Source: Jejubacter sp036620675 (GTDB taxonomy: Bacteria > Pseudomonadota > Gammaproteobacteria > Enterobacterales > Enterobacteriaceae). Taken from it: a stretch of 64,000 bases of DNA. A model generated the notes under the pieces. The model saw nothing but the letters and a program-made list of their open reading frames with translations, did no database searches and was not told where the DNA came from. Positions 7,598-16,422 of the stretch are shown piece after piece. The stretch lies in NCBI GenBank assembly GCA_036620675.1, contig JAZHEE010000023.1, one strand, 5' to 3'. Each line of letters opens with the position of its first letter. The first letter of the stretch is position 1. A program made the position numbers and the translations under genes.

Positions 7598-8410
7598 TTA
7601 CTGCGCCAGCCCGTCCAGCTGTTCGCGAAAGGCGGTGACCGCAATGGCGCGGTTGTCCGCCCGGGCGCGATCTTCGGGGGCCGGAGCGGAACTCTGGATC
7701 CCAATCAGTTCCCAGTTGCCGTTACGTTTCAGCAGCAAAGGCGAACCGCTGTCGCCGGGTAGGGTATCACACTGGTGTGACAATACGCCCTGCTGGGCCC
7801 AGCCGGTAATCAGACATGCCTGATGCATATAGAGCGTATCCAGATGATCCTCCGGATACCCGGACTGCATCACCTTGCGGCCGGCCTCTTTCAGCGCGGC
7901 GGTCAGCTCGCTACGGCTGCCTTTAAATAGCGGTACCGGCATAATACCTGATGGCGCGTAGCGCAATACGATGAGCCCGTAATCATTCGCGGCGGCGGCG
8001 GGGGGGATAATCCAGCCGTCGCCGTCCGGCTTCAGTAACCGCCCCAAAGCGCTGGCCGGACGTCCTTCAATTCCGTGAATTTCATAGCGCCAGACCCCTT
8101 TTAACGACACAAAGCGTAGCGCTACCGCCCGATCCGGGGTGGCCTTAGGGGGAGAGAGCAGACAGTGACCGGCGGTTAATGCCAGATTCGGCGCGATAAG
8201 GGTGGCAGTACAGAGGTTACCGCTGGCGGTTTCCAGCTGTCCGATGGCGTCCCAGGGGGAAAGTGTGGCGTCGGCGACCGGTACGCGATCGTCCTGACCG
8301 AAAAAGAGCGTCTTAATTTGGGCGGCGCTGAGGTTGCCTGCATCGTCAGCCGTGGCCTTTACAGACACCAGACAGAGCGCACCCAGTAACAACACAATGG
8401 TTTTATGCAT
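7598..8410 (-). CDS. ydgD: YdgD, trypsin-like periplasmic serine protease
   Basis: 270-aa exported protein with a cleavable signal (MHKTIVLLLGALCLVSVKATA). The chymotrypsin-fold triad is visible: His in LTAGHCLL, Asp in NDYGLIVL and Ser in LPGDSGSPLL. Cys pairs near the catalytic residues may form disulfides. It matches E. coli YdgD, whose substrate is unknown. It is followed on the same strand side by ydgU and asr, as in E. coli. Confidence 0.9.
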   Translation of the reverse strand: MHKTIVLLLGALCLVSVKATADDAGNLSAAQIKTLFFGQDDRVPVADATLSPWDAIGQLETASGNLCTATLIAPNLALTAGHCLLSPPKATPDRAVALRFVSLKGVWRYEIHGIEGRPASALGRLLKPDGDGWIIPPAAAANDYGLIVLRYAPSGIMPVPLFKGSRSELTAALKEAGRKVMQSGYPEDHLDTLYMHQACLITGWAQQGVLSHQCDTLPGDSGSPLLLKRNGNWELIGIQSSAPAPEDRARADNRAIAVTAFREQLDGLAQ

Positions 8411-8507
8411 ATCACTCTCAATGGCGATCTCGTGTAGAGCGTGTTCCTGAGTCCTAACTATAGCCGGGCCGGGCGCAAAGCGGTAGAAAAATCAGCGTGC
8501 TACGTTT

Positions 8508-8588
8508 TTATAGCCAGAGACAGGCGGTGAGGATCCCGCAGAGAATAAGAACGGTCAGGATAATTTCGAACAGATAGCGACGCAGCAT
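8508..8588 (-). CDS. ydgU: YdgU, small inner-membrane protein
   Basis: 26-codon ORF MLRRYLFEIILTVLILCGIL... with one hydrophobic helix after a basic N-terminus. It lies between asr and ydgD, exactly where E. coli carries the small protein gene ydgU, and the sequence resembles what I recall of it (RRYxFExILTxLI). GGAG lies 9 bases before the ATG. Function unknown. Confidence 0.75.
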   Translation of the reverse strand: MLRRYLFEIILTVLILCGILTACLWL

Positions 8589-8658
8589 GATGGGCAGCTC
8601 CGAAAAACGGTACCCTGGGCGGGCACCGTGCGGGGGATCGGTTCGAATAATGCGGCTA

Positions 8659-8916
8659 TCAGGCGGCCGGTTTTTTAGCGGTGGGTTTGGTCGCCTGATG
8701 ATGTTTTTTCTGCGGCGCTTTATGCGTCTGTTTTTTTGCCGCCTGGCCTTTCTGTTCAGCGGCTTTAGTTTTATGGTGGTGCACTTTTTTATGATGCTGC
8801 TGAGTCGCAGCCGGTTTTGCCGCCGGTGTGCCCTGAGCCGGGGCGGTATCGGCAGCGAAAGCGGCGGAAGAAAGCCCCATAGCGGCAGCGAGAGCCAGTG
8901 CGTATACCTTGTTCAT
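8659..8916 (-). CDS. asr: Asr, acid-shock periplasmic protein
   Basis: 85-aa precursor with a signal peptide (MNKVYALALAAAMGLSSAAFA) and a Lys/His/Ala/Gln-rich disordered mature part. E. coli Asr is strongly induced by low pH through RstA and is processed in the periplasm, where the basic peptide aids acid tolerance. The start ATG follows GAGGATG. An RstA-box-like sequence lies about 100 bases upstream. Strong low-complexity composition is normal for this protein. Confidence 0.92.
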   Translation of the reverse strand: MNKVYALALAAAMGLSSAAFAADTAPAQGTPAAKPAATQQHHKKVHHHKTKAAEQKGQAAKKQTHKAPQKKHHQATKPTAKKPAA

Positions 8917-9017
8917 TCCATCATCCTCATCTGATTTGTGGTACAGCCCCGACCGGGGCCGTTGACGTCACTATATGCCCCGCAGCCGGGGCATTCCGTG
9001 AGTGATTGGTATCGGCG

Positions 9018-9031
9018 TGTAACGCAATGTA
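9018..9031 (-). promoter_or_regulatory. RstA box for asr
   Basis: On the minus strand the sequence reads TACATTGCGTTACA, one mismatch from the RstA consensus TACATNTNGTTACA. It lies about 100 bases upstream of asr and only 7 bases beyond the truncated peptidase reading frame. Confidence 0.6.
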
Positions 9032-9493
9032 CAGCCTTTACAGATAGCGGGTTTCCAGATGACGGCGGAAATGGGCGGGATCGAAATCTTCATTGCTGGC
9101 GTGACGGATTAACTGACCGACAGGGAAGCGGCTGCCGTGCTGCCAGACGTTCTGACGCAGCCAGTCGAATAGCGCGCTGAGGTTGCCTTTTGCGATATCA
9201 CGCACAAGCGCTGGCAGCGCCTGGTGGGCAGCATGGAACAGTTGGGCGGCGTACATGGCGCCCAGCGTATAGGTCGGGAAATAGCCGAAACCGCCGTCGG
9301 CCCAGTGAATATCCTGCATACAGCCGTCGCGGTAATTATCGCGGCTGGAAAGGCCGAGCCAGGCCTGCATTTTCTGATCCCAGAGTTCGGGGATATCGGC
9401 GACCCTGATATCGCCGTCGATCAGCGCGCGCTCTACCTCATAACGCAGAATAATATGGGCCGGGTACACGTTTGTAGAAAATGAGGTTTAATC

Positions 9494-9680
9494 ATGGCGA
9501 CTGGTAAACGTCCCGATGGTGAAATTTTTGCGTCTGGTGCGAAAGAGGGAGAGGTACAGGAATTTCCGGCAGTTCCTCGCGGGTGGGGGGCACCGTTGAT
9601 GAACAGGATGCAGAGGGAAACTCAGTAACTGAGCCGACTAATGGCATCCCACCTATGGAGTGGTTCAATACAGTTCAAAC
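9494..9680 (+). pseudogene. Phage tail-fibre N-terminal fragment, frameshifted
   Basis: ATG 9494 opens MATGKRPDGEIFASGAKEGE, followed in the next frame by TVDEQDAEGNSV...GIPPMEWFN. Together these resemble the N-terminal virion-attachment region of phage or prophage tail fibre proteins, whose typical layout is PDGEIFASGAK...GIPPMEWFN. The frame breaks in a run of six G at about 9585-9590. The reading frame loses resemblance after about 9680, just before the toxin gene. ATGAGG upstream could serve as a ribosome site. Confidence 0.6.
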
Positions 9681-9802
9681 ACTGAAATTTGGTCGCCCAG
9701 TTTCAGGGTCTTTAAAGGCCATAATAGTCGGGTTGTACTCGGCTGTTTTGTCTCTGTATAGTTTAGTAATCATAAACAATGGAGCTATTCAGAGGGACAG
9801 AC

Positions 9803-10195
9803 ATGGCAGTCATTCCATTAATGCCACCCGAGGGATTTGCACTTGTTGCGCGGAATATTCGTGAGGCTAAGCGAAATGGTATGCCGCGCAACATGGCGAC
9901 ACCACGCGTTTATTACTGGTTTTATCAGATGGTCAGAAGCGGAGGCCCGTGGGACTATAAGCGGTACAATCGAGCCTGGGCCAACTTCGGAAATTTCAAC
10001 TATGGCGCCACCGGAACCGCTGCGGGGATACCCCCGAATATTCTGCTGATGGGGGGAGGCTTCGCACAGGGGCGCGCCGGGACATCCAGAAAAGAGTGGG
10101 GACACTGGTATGAAAAACCACCCTACGGCGATGACCCTACCGACCAGTTCTGGATACAGCAAGGAATCGACTATGCAAACCAGCATCATTTTTAA
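9803..10195 (+). CDS. Polymorphic toxin type 44-like domain protein
   Basis: 130-aa protein (ATG 9803, after AGAGGGAC; an in-frame ATG at 9779 is possible). The core YYWFYQMVRSGGPWDYKR...FGNFNYGATGTAAGIP...PPYGDDPTDQFWIQQGIDY matches my memory of bacterial toxin 44 (Ntox44), a C-terminal domain of polymorphic toxins exported by contact-dependent systems. No delivery domain is attached: the only upstream coding is the broken tail-fibre stub. The next gene overlaps it by 23 bases and is a candidate immunity gene. Base composition is more AT-rich than the neighbours. Activity is inferred from family only. Confidence 0.7.
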   Translation: MAVIPLMPPEGFALVARNIREAKRNGMPRNMATPRVYYWFYQMVRSGGPWDYKRYNRAWANFGNFNYGATGTAAGIPPNILLMGGGFAQGRAGTSRKEWGHWYEKPPYGDDPTDQFWIQQGIDYANQHHF

Positions 10196-10607
10196 AAATG
10201 CCCACCGGGTTCTGACCGCAGTTCTTTTAGTGATAGTCGTAGTCGGCTATTTCCTGTGGCGTTCTGATCAAGGGCCATATGATGACAGTCTGTACAGCAG
10301 GAAAGATCTGGGCGATGGCACCTGGCTTTATATCACGAAGTACAACAATGCCGGGGCTACAGATAGTGACGTTTATCGCTACTATCTCAATAAGAAACTG
10401 GATGATCCGATGCCAACGCTACAGGAAACAGGGCCGTTTCTGACGGCGGATACTGGCGATGCTAAGGTATCGGCCATCGGGCAGCGCGTTATAGTCAGTA
10501 TGACGGGTAGAATTTACTCGTTCTCTAACTCGGATTTTTTCTATAACGGCTCTGTGGCAGTGATGCCGCGTATCGATATTCATGCTCAAGCCTCGAGCAA
10601 TTATTAA
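10173..10607 (+). CDS. Putative immunity protein for the adjacent toxin, membrane-anchored
   Basis: 144-aa protein, no family recognised. One N-terminal hydrophobic helix (residues about 12-30, VLTAVLLVIVVVGYFLW) is followed by a soluble domain with several Tyr/Asp-rich strands and VIVSMTGRIYSF. The start ATG lies inside the toxin gene. The order toxin then overlapping small gene is typical of toxin-immunity pairs, and a membrane anchor would place the domain in the periplasm, where an incoming toxin could be met. This role is inferred from position only. Confidence 0.5.
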   Translation: MQTSIIFKNAHRVLTAVLLVIVVVGYFLWRSDQGPYDDSLYSRKDLGDGTWLYITKYNNAGATDSDVYRYYLNKKLDDPMPTLQETGPFLTADTGDAKVSAIGQRVIVSMTGRIYSFSNSDFFYNGSVAVMPRIDIHAQASSNY

Positions 10608-11758
10608 TCAAAAGCTTTCCCCAAAACTATTTTTAACTGGTGGATTTATAAAGGCTGATAACTGCACTATAGAGCGGAGAGTAAAGGGCGGAAAAGTTTT
10701 GGTATTTTACTGATATTTAAAGGTATTTTTTTGATTTCTCTACTTCTATGTTTCAAAAAAAGCTCTGGGATTCTGGATTGTGGTGGAGTGCGCCAGTTGA
10801 ACCGGCTGACCTGACCATTCCCGGGGCAGCTAGCTCCTGCTCATAGCGGGCGTGACTGGTTTCGTGAATTACGCCCAGCAGAGCGCGGAACAGCCCGTCT
10901 TCGCTGTAGCGGGTGGTGATGCGAACATCTTCAGGCACGCCGCCGCAGAACGGGTGGGGGCTGACCTCCAGTCGACCGCCCTCGAAGTCAAATCCCAGCA
11001 GGGCCATCACCTCCATGCCCAGCGCCCGCTGTTACTCTACGGTAAATGGGCTGTGGGGCGCATCGGGGGATGCTGCGCCTGCTTTTCCAGCGCGCGCTGG
11101 AGCAATTGCGGCAGCCAGTCTTTCAGATCGGCGAACAGGGTATCGAGACGAGCGCTGGTCATTTCAGGCTCGTAAAGATCGAGCAGCGCGTCATAGCGCG
11201 AACAGCCCAGAGCATCGGCGCGGATGGCGGCCTCTTCGCGACTCAGGCGCACCACCTCCTGTAAATTGGGGGCGAATCCCTGTCAGTCGTTCGTTGGCCG
11301 GGCTGGCTACGCCAGACGTGTTCGTAGCGGCTGCCAGCCAGAGATTTGGCCTCGACCAGAGCGGCGGGCAGAATCGCGACCTGCTGATAGTGACGCCGCA
11401 TTTCCCGCAGGTTGGCGCGCTGCAGATCGTCCAGCGATTCCAGATCCGCCTCCGCCAGCCAGTCGCCGACCCGTTTATCGGTCAGAATCTGATGTTGCAG
11501 AACGCTCAGTTCCGCCAGCGCTTCGCGGCGTGCCTGACTGCCGCCGGGGGCATCATCGTGTACATATCCCGGCCGGCGATAGGGGAAAGATGGCCAAAAC
11601 GGGCAGGGCGGGTAAAAGTATGGGTAAGCTGTTGATAGTTTACCGGTTGCATAGGGCCTCATCCGGCGGTTTGCGAAGCTGGCAAGATAGCACTCAGTGA
11701 GGTAAAAAACGAGGAAGCGCGCCATAACGACGGTGGAAGAACAGCTAAGGAAGAAACG

Positions 11759-12607
11759 ATGACTTTAGATATTCGCTCTATGACCCCTGAGGATACGCCG
11801 TCCGGTCTGGCGTTAAGCCAGCAGGTGGGCTGGCCGCATCGGCTGGAAGACTGGCGTCAGTCGCTGATGCTTGGGCAGGGGCTGGTGGCGCAAGAGGGCG
11901 GACGCATTGTTGGCACCACTCTGTACTGGCCATGGGGCGCGAGCTGTGCCACTGTGGGGCTGGTAATTGTCGATCCTGCCTGCCAGGGGCGCGGTATCGG
12001 GCGTAAACTGTTGCAGCTGGCTCTGGATAAACTGGAAGGCTACAACGTGCGCCTGCACGCAACAAAGATGGGGCAGCCACTCTATCAACAGTTCGGGTTT
12101 GCAGCGGTGGGGTGCGCCTCGCAGCACCAGGGCCTGGTGGCACCGTCATTTGTGGCGCCCACGCCGCGTTCCGGCACTTGTCTGCGCCCGGGGAATGAAC
12201 GGGATGCTCCGGCGCTGACGACGCTGGACAGGCAGGCAAGCGGTCTGTACCGCCCGCAGCTTATTGGACTGTTGCTGGCCCGGGCCCGGGTTCTGGTGCT
12301 GGAAAGTGATGATGGCGAAGCGCTGGGGTTCGCCGCGCTGCGGCCCTTTGGCCGGGGGCTCTCTATCGGGCCGATAGTCTGTCCGAACGAAGAAGATGCC
12401 CGGGTGCTGGCCGGAGCCTTTATGGCGCAACGGCGCGGCGATTTTGTACGCCTTGACTGTGATAGCGCGTTACCGTTTTGTGACTGGCTGGCCCGACAGG
12501 GGCTGAGTGAAGCCGATGCGCCGGTAATGATGGTGCGCGGCAAGCCCTGGCAGGCTGAAGCAGGCACACCGCGTACCTTCGGGTTGATGAGTCAGGCGAT
12601 GGGCTGA
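11759..12607 (+). CDS. Tandem GNAT-type acetyltransferase
   Basis: 282-aa protein. The first half is a GNAT domain (MTLDIRSMTPEDTPSGLALSQQVGW...), with the acetyl-CoA loop at VDPACQGRGIGRKLLQLAL (about residues 76-95) and the LYQQFGFAAVG motif (about 105-115). The C-terminal half is a second, less conserved acetyltransferase-like domain, as in the GNAT-plus-acetyltransf_18 architecture. GGAAGAAACG precedes the ATG. It ends four bases before the convergent transporter gene. Substrate unknown. Confidence 0.8.
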   Translation: MTLDIRSMTPEDTPSGLALSQQVGWPHRLEDWRQSLMLGQGLVAQEGGRIVGTTLYWPWGASCATVGLVIVDPACQGRGIGRKLLQLALDKLEGYNVRLHATKMGQPLYQQFGFAAVGCASQHQGLVAPSFVAPTPRSGTCLRPGNERDAPALTTLDRQASGLYRPQLIGLLLARARVLVLESDDGEALGFAALRPFGRGLSIGPIVCPNEEDARVLAGAFMAQRRGDFVRLDCDSALPFCDWLARQGLSEADAPVMMVRGKPWQAEAGTPRTFGLMSQAMG

Positions 12608-12611
12608 TTCA

Positions 12612-13841
12612 TCATCCTGTAAACATCACCGATACGCACAGCAGGCCGACCACCAGCGTAATCAGGTTCGCCAGCGAACGGTAGGGCCTGAGCGTCGGAA
12701 TAATAAAAGTCGACAGGGTCGGCATAATAAACAGGATGATGGCGATAAGTGGCCCGCTAATGGCGGAGATCATCGAAATTGCATTGGGATTAATGCAGCA
12801 CACCACAAAGGTAATACCAGAGAGGGTCAGCACTGAAATCGCCCGGTTAAAGGCCCGACTGCGTTTAACGCCCACCCGACCCAGCGCGGATTTAGTGATT
12901 TCCGTTGCGCCTTCGATAACGCCGAAATAGGTGCCCAGAAACGACTTGGACATGGCGACCACCGCCACAATGATGCCGGAAATACCCAGCCAGCCAGGGG
13001 CATCCGGCGTCATTGCCAGCGCGGAAAGAATCGTCAGCCCTTTTTCTTTTGCTTCCACAATATACGGGGCGGGAATCGCCAGCAGGCAGCTAAAGACAAA
13101 GAACAGCACGCTCAGGCAGATAATCAGGTAGGCCACTTTCATTATCTTCTTGCAGTTAGCCATGGCGCCGTCGCCGCAGCGCTGGCGGCGCGCCACCGCG
13201 AAGGTCGAGATAATGGGAGTATGACTGAAGGCGAAGACCATCACCGGAATAGAGAGCCACACCTGATGCAGGTTCTGGCTGGTTATCTGTAACTGGTCGG
13301 TAAAGTGTGCGGTTTGCCAGCTAGCGGTCAGCCAGAGCGACAGAAACAGAAAATAAGCGATAAGCGGAAACACCAGCATGCCCATCACCTTTATGGTGAT
13401 ATGGCGCCCGGTAAGGAAGATGAGATTCAGCGCCAGTACTACGGTAAAACTCACCAGAATGCGTACCGGGGTATCGACGGTAACGTGCTTTGCCAGTTGT
13501 TCCGTCAGTGAATTGGTAATGGCCACTGCGTAAATCAGCACTATCACAAAGAAGGCGACAAAATAGAGCGTGGTGATCAGGCTGCCGATTTTTCGGCCAT
13601 AGTAGCGTTTTACCGCACCGGTGATCCCCTCTTCGCCGGAGGCGCCGGATGACAGAATAAACTGGCACAACGCCCGGTGGGGCCAGTAAGTTAATGGCCA
13701 GGCGACCAGTAACGTAATCAGCAGAACCACAGAGCCTGCGGCGCCCAGCTGGATGGGCAGGAACAGAGTACCCGCACCAACGGCAGTGCCATATAATGCA
13801 AAACTCCACAAAGTTTCTTCTTTTGACCAGATTTTAGACAT
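12612..13841 (-). CDS. HAAAP-family amino-acid permease (SdaC/TdcC/YhjV-like)
   Basis: 409-aa inner-membrane protein with about eleven hydrophobic helices. The N-terminal WSFALYGTAVGAGTLFLPIQLGAAG is the hallmark of hydroxy/aromatic amino-acid permeases such as SdaC, TdcC and YhaO/YhjV. Proton symport of serine, threonine or a related amino acid is likely. The first ATG is at 13841. The frame extends to a TTG at 13886, but no ribosome site supports either strongly. The neighbours give no substrate clue. Confidence 0.75.
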   Translation of the reverse strand: MSKIWSKEETLWSFALYGTAVGAGTLFLPIQLGAAGSVVLLITLLVAWPLTYWPHRALCQFILSSGASGEEGITGAVKRYYGRKIGSLITTLYFVAFFVIVLIYAVAITNSLTEQLAKHVTVDTPVRILVSFTVVLALNLIFLTGRHITIKVMGMLVFPLIAYFLFLSLWLTASWQTAHFTDQLQITSQNLHQVWLSIPVMVFAFSHTPIISTFAVARRQRCGDGAMANCKKIMKVAYLIICLSVLFFVFSCLLAIPAPYIVEAKEKGLTILSALAMTPDAPGWLGISGIIVAVVAMSKSFLGTYFGVIEGATEITKSALGRVGVKRSRAFNRAISVLTLSGITFVVCCINPNAISMISAISGPLIAIILFIMPTLSTFIIPTLRPYRSLANLITLVVGLLCVSVMFTG

Positions 13842-14049
13842 CAGAATAGCGTTATTGACTACTAATTTGCGTTCAGGGTGGTGCAATCTACCACAAATGA
13901 GGCGGGGGCGGGCAGCAGAGTTTGATGCGGCGTATGGCAGAGGGGCTTGACCCTGTCTGGAGCGGCTGTTGGTTTGAGCGGTAACTGCGGCGTTGTGAAT
14001 GGGGGCTTATTGGATGAAGCGTTGCCGGGAACGATGCCCCGGCATATTC

Positions 14050-15300
14050 TCAGGCACGGCTGCGGTGCAGGTGGTGGCCCACCAGCAGAGCGATTATCAG
14101 TAGCGCGCCGATAAAGGCAGTTACGCCATGCCAGCCGTAATCGTGCCAGAACCAGCCGCCGCTGGTACCCGCCAGGCTTGACCCCATATAGTAGCTGAAC
14201 AGATAGAGCGATGAAGCCTGACCTTTAGCGCGGCGTGCCCGAATGCCGATCCAACTGCTGGCCACCGAGTGGGCACCGAAGAAGCCTGCGGTGAACAGCA
14301 ACATGCCGGTGAAAATCAACCACAGCCAGCCGCTCAGGGTCATTAACAATCCTGCCAGCATAATGCCGGTAAACAGCAGAATAATCGGCCCGCGGCCGTG
14401 GCGCGCTGAAAGGGCGCCGGCGCGTGGGGAACTCCAGGTACCGGTCAGATAGGCGACGGAGAGCAGGCCGACCACGGCCTGACTCAGATGCCAGGGCGAC
14501 TGCATCAGGCGATAGCCGATGTAGTTAAACAGGGTGACGAAGGCCCCCATCAGCAGGAACCCTTCAGCGAACAGCCACGGTAGCGCCCTGTCGCGCCAGT
14601 GCAGGCGGAAGTTGATAAACAGCGTTTTCGGGCGCAGCGAAGTGGGACGGAAGTGGCGCGATGCCGGCAGGATTTTCCAGAACATCAGGGCTGAAGCCAG
14701 TGAAAAGCCGGCGATAACCGCCAGCGCGATGCGCCAGCCCATCAGATCGGTCATCACGCCGCTCAGCAGGCGGCCGCTCATGCCACCAATGGAGTTGCCG
14801 CTGATGTACAGCCCCATAGAAAAGGCCGCCACGCTGGGATGCATCTCTTCGCTCAGCCAGGTCATGCCCACGGCCGCTACGCCACTAAGCGCCAGACCGG
14901 TCAGGGCGCGCATTACCAGAATGCCGTGCCAGCTGGTCATAATCGTCGCCAGCAGGGCGCAGCAGGAAGCGAGCAGCAGCGCGGTGACCATAACCGGTTT
15001 GCGGCCCACGGCATCGGATATCGGGCCGGTGAACAGCATTCCCACCGCCAGCAGCGCGGTGGTGATGGAAAGCGATACGCTGGCGCTGGCCGGTGAAATA
15101 CCAAATTCATGCGAAAGGATGGGCAGAATAGGCTGGACGCAATATACCAGGGCAAAGGTGGCGAGTCCGGCGGAAAAGAGCGCCAGGGTGGCGCGCATAA
15201 AGGCAGGTGTTCCGCGCCGGATATGGCTGGCCGCTGCTGGCGCAGTCTCTTCGTCACGCATTCCGGTGGCGGAAGGGGCGACGGTAGTTGTACGACTCAA
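14050..15300 (-). CDS. ynfM: YnfM, MFS transporter
   Basis: 416-aa twelve-helix major-facilitator protein very similar to E. coli YnfM, including HIRRGTPAFMRATLALFSAGLATFALVYCVQPILP and GPISDAVGRKPVMVTALLLAS (loop 2-3 motif). It is probably an exporter of small metabolites. It is transcribed divergently from the LysR regulator ynfL with 107 bases between starts, an arrangement that usually means direct control by the LysR protein. Confidence 0.93.
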   Translation of the reverse strand: MSRTTTVAPSATGMRDEETAPAAASHIRRGTPAFMRATLALFSAGLATFALVYCVQPILPILSHEFGISPASASVSLSITTALLAVGMLFTGPISDAVGRKPVMVTALLLASCCALLATIMTSWHGILVMRALTGLALSGVAAVGMTWLSEEMHPSVAAFSMGLYISGNSIGGMSGRLLSGVMTDLMGWRIALAVIAGFSLASALMFWKILPASRHFRPTSLRPKTLFINFRLHWRDRALPWLFAEGFLLMGAFVTLFNYIGYRLMQSPWHLSQAVVGLLSVAYLTGTWSSPRAGALSARHGRGPIILLFTGIMLAGLLMTLSGWLWLIFTGMLLFTAGFFGAHSVASSWIGIRARRAKGQASSLYLFSYYMGSSLAGTSGGWFWHDYGWHGVTAFIGALLIIALLVGHHLHRSRA

Positions 15301-15407
15301 AATACTTCCTTAAATAAAAAAAGTGACCAGTATCACGTATTTATAGGGTAGAAAGTCGGGAATATTCTGTCTAATATATTAATAATCTCAAATAATATGT
15401 ATTAAAT

Positions 15408-16313
15408 ATGAATATCGAGCTACGTCACCTGCGTTACTTTGTGGCGGTGGCGGAAGAACTGCACTTCGGGCGTGCCGCCGCGCGTCTGAATATCTCCCAG
15501 CCGCCGCTAAGCCAGCAAATTCAAACCCTGGAACAGGAGGTGGGAGCCCGTCTGCTGGCGCGTAATAATCGCAGCGTGCAGCTAACCGAAGCGGGTCGAC
15601 AGTTTCTGGGGGATGCCCGTCAGATTCTGGGGCAGGTGGAGGCGGCGGCAAGCCGGGCCGCCCGCCTGCATCACGGTGAAACCGGTGAATTGCGCATCGG
15701 TTTTACCTCGTCCGCCCCTTTTATTCGCACGGTTTCCGACAGCCTGTCCACTTTTCGTCGCCTGTGGCCGGAAGTGCATATCGGAACGGTAGAGAATACC
15801 ACCCGGGCGCTGATTGCACCGCTCAACGAAGGGGAACTGGATCTGGGGCTGATGCGTAATACGGTGCTACCGGAGACGCTGGACTGGCATCTGATTCTGC
15901 GTGAGCCGCTGCTGGCGGTGGTTCACCAGGATAATCCGCTGGCGCGACGGCCGCTGATTTCGCTATGCGATCTGGCCAGCGAACCCTTCGTTTTTTTCGA
16001 TCCCCGGGTGGGAACCGGCCTTTATGACGATATCCTCAACCTGCTGCGCCGTCATGACGTTAGCCCCTATATTACTCAGGAGGTGGGTGAAGCGATGACC
16101 ATTATCGGTCTGGTAGCGGCGGGGCTGGGGGTCAGTATTTTGCCTGCTTCCTTTCGCCGGGTGCAGCTGGCGGAAACGGTCTGGGTTCCCCTGAGCGAGC
16201 AGGAAGCCGTTTCCGAAATGTGGCTGGTCTGGCCGAAGCACCGGGAGATTGGGGCTGCGGCCCGCCGTCTGGCGCAGCTTTTAAAGGATAAAACGACGCA
16301 GGAAGTGCAGTAA
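15408..16313 (+). CDS. ynfL: YnfL, LysR-family regulator
   Basis: 301-aa LysR-type regulator. The N-terminal winged helix-turn-helix is MNIELRHLRYFVAVAEELHFGRAAARLNISQPPLSQQIQTLE (residues 1-42). It is followed by a periplasmic-binding-protein-like effector domain (VGTGLYDDILNLLRRHDVSP... GLGVSILPASF). Divergence from ynfM makes that transporter the likely target. The AT-rich gap (15301-15407) contains overlapping dyads around TAATATATTA, suited to LysR binding. The effector is unknown. Confidence 0.92.
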   Translation: MNIELRHLRYFVAVAEELHFGRAAARLNISQPPLSQQIQTLEQEVGARLLARNNRSVQLTEAGRQFLGDARQILGQVEAAASRAARLHHGETGELRIGFTSSAPFIRTVSDSLSTFRRLWPEVHIGTVENTTRALIAPLNEGELDLGLMRNTVLPETLDWHLILREPLLAVVHQDNPLARRPLISLCDLASEPFVFFDPRVGTGLYDDILNLLRRHDVSPYITQEVGEAMTIIGLVAAGLGVSILPASFRRVQLAETVWVPLSEQEAVSEMWLVWPKHREIGAAARRLAQLLKDKTTQEVQ

Positions 16314-16388
16314 AATGTGCGACAAATCACAAGGCTGGGTAAATATTTGACGCCGCCTTGCGAACTGATTCACCATAGCCCTGAATGT

Positions 16389-16410
16389 TTATTTCGAAGC
16401 GCGAAAAATA
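16389..16410. promoter_or_regulatory. Mlc operator upstream of mlc
   Basis: The arms TTATTTCG and CGAAAAATA flank AAGCG. This resembles the Mlc/NagC type consensus TTATTTTG-N-C-N-CRAAATAA. It ends just before the mlc ribosome site, which fits the known autoregulation of mlc. Confidence 0.55.
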
Positions 16411-16422
16411 GGGAGTCCAGCA

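Larger units (their letters stand above)
9038..11652 (-). pseudogene. M32 (Taq-type) metallocarboxypeptidase, frameshifted and interrupted by an insert
   Basis: Pieces of one zinc carboxypeptidase of the M32 family (usually about 500 aa) appear in order on the minus strand. The start is at 11652 (MQPVNYQQLTHTF). An N-terminal block covers about 11560-11300 (GGSQARREALAELSVLQHQ). A middle block covers 11255-11037 (LSREEAAIRADALG). The zinc-site block covers 11016-10753 (GVIHETSHARYEQ, then HHNPESQSFF). The C-terminal block covers 9475-9038 (YPAHIILRYEVERALIDGDI). At least three frame changes separate the first blocks. Between HHNPESQSFF and YPAHIILRYE the gene is interrupted by about 1.25 kb of foreign DNA, and roughly 50 codons are missing. 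It cannot make an active enzyme. Confidence 0.9.

Noticed and set aside
12612..13886. Longer start (TTG 13886) for the amino-acid permease
   Set aside because: It would add a polar extension that related permeases lack, and it has no ribosome site.
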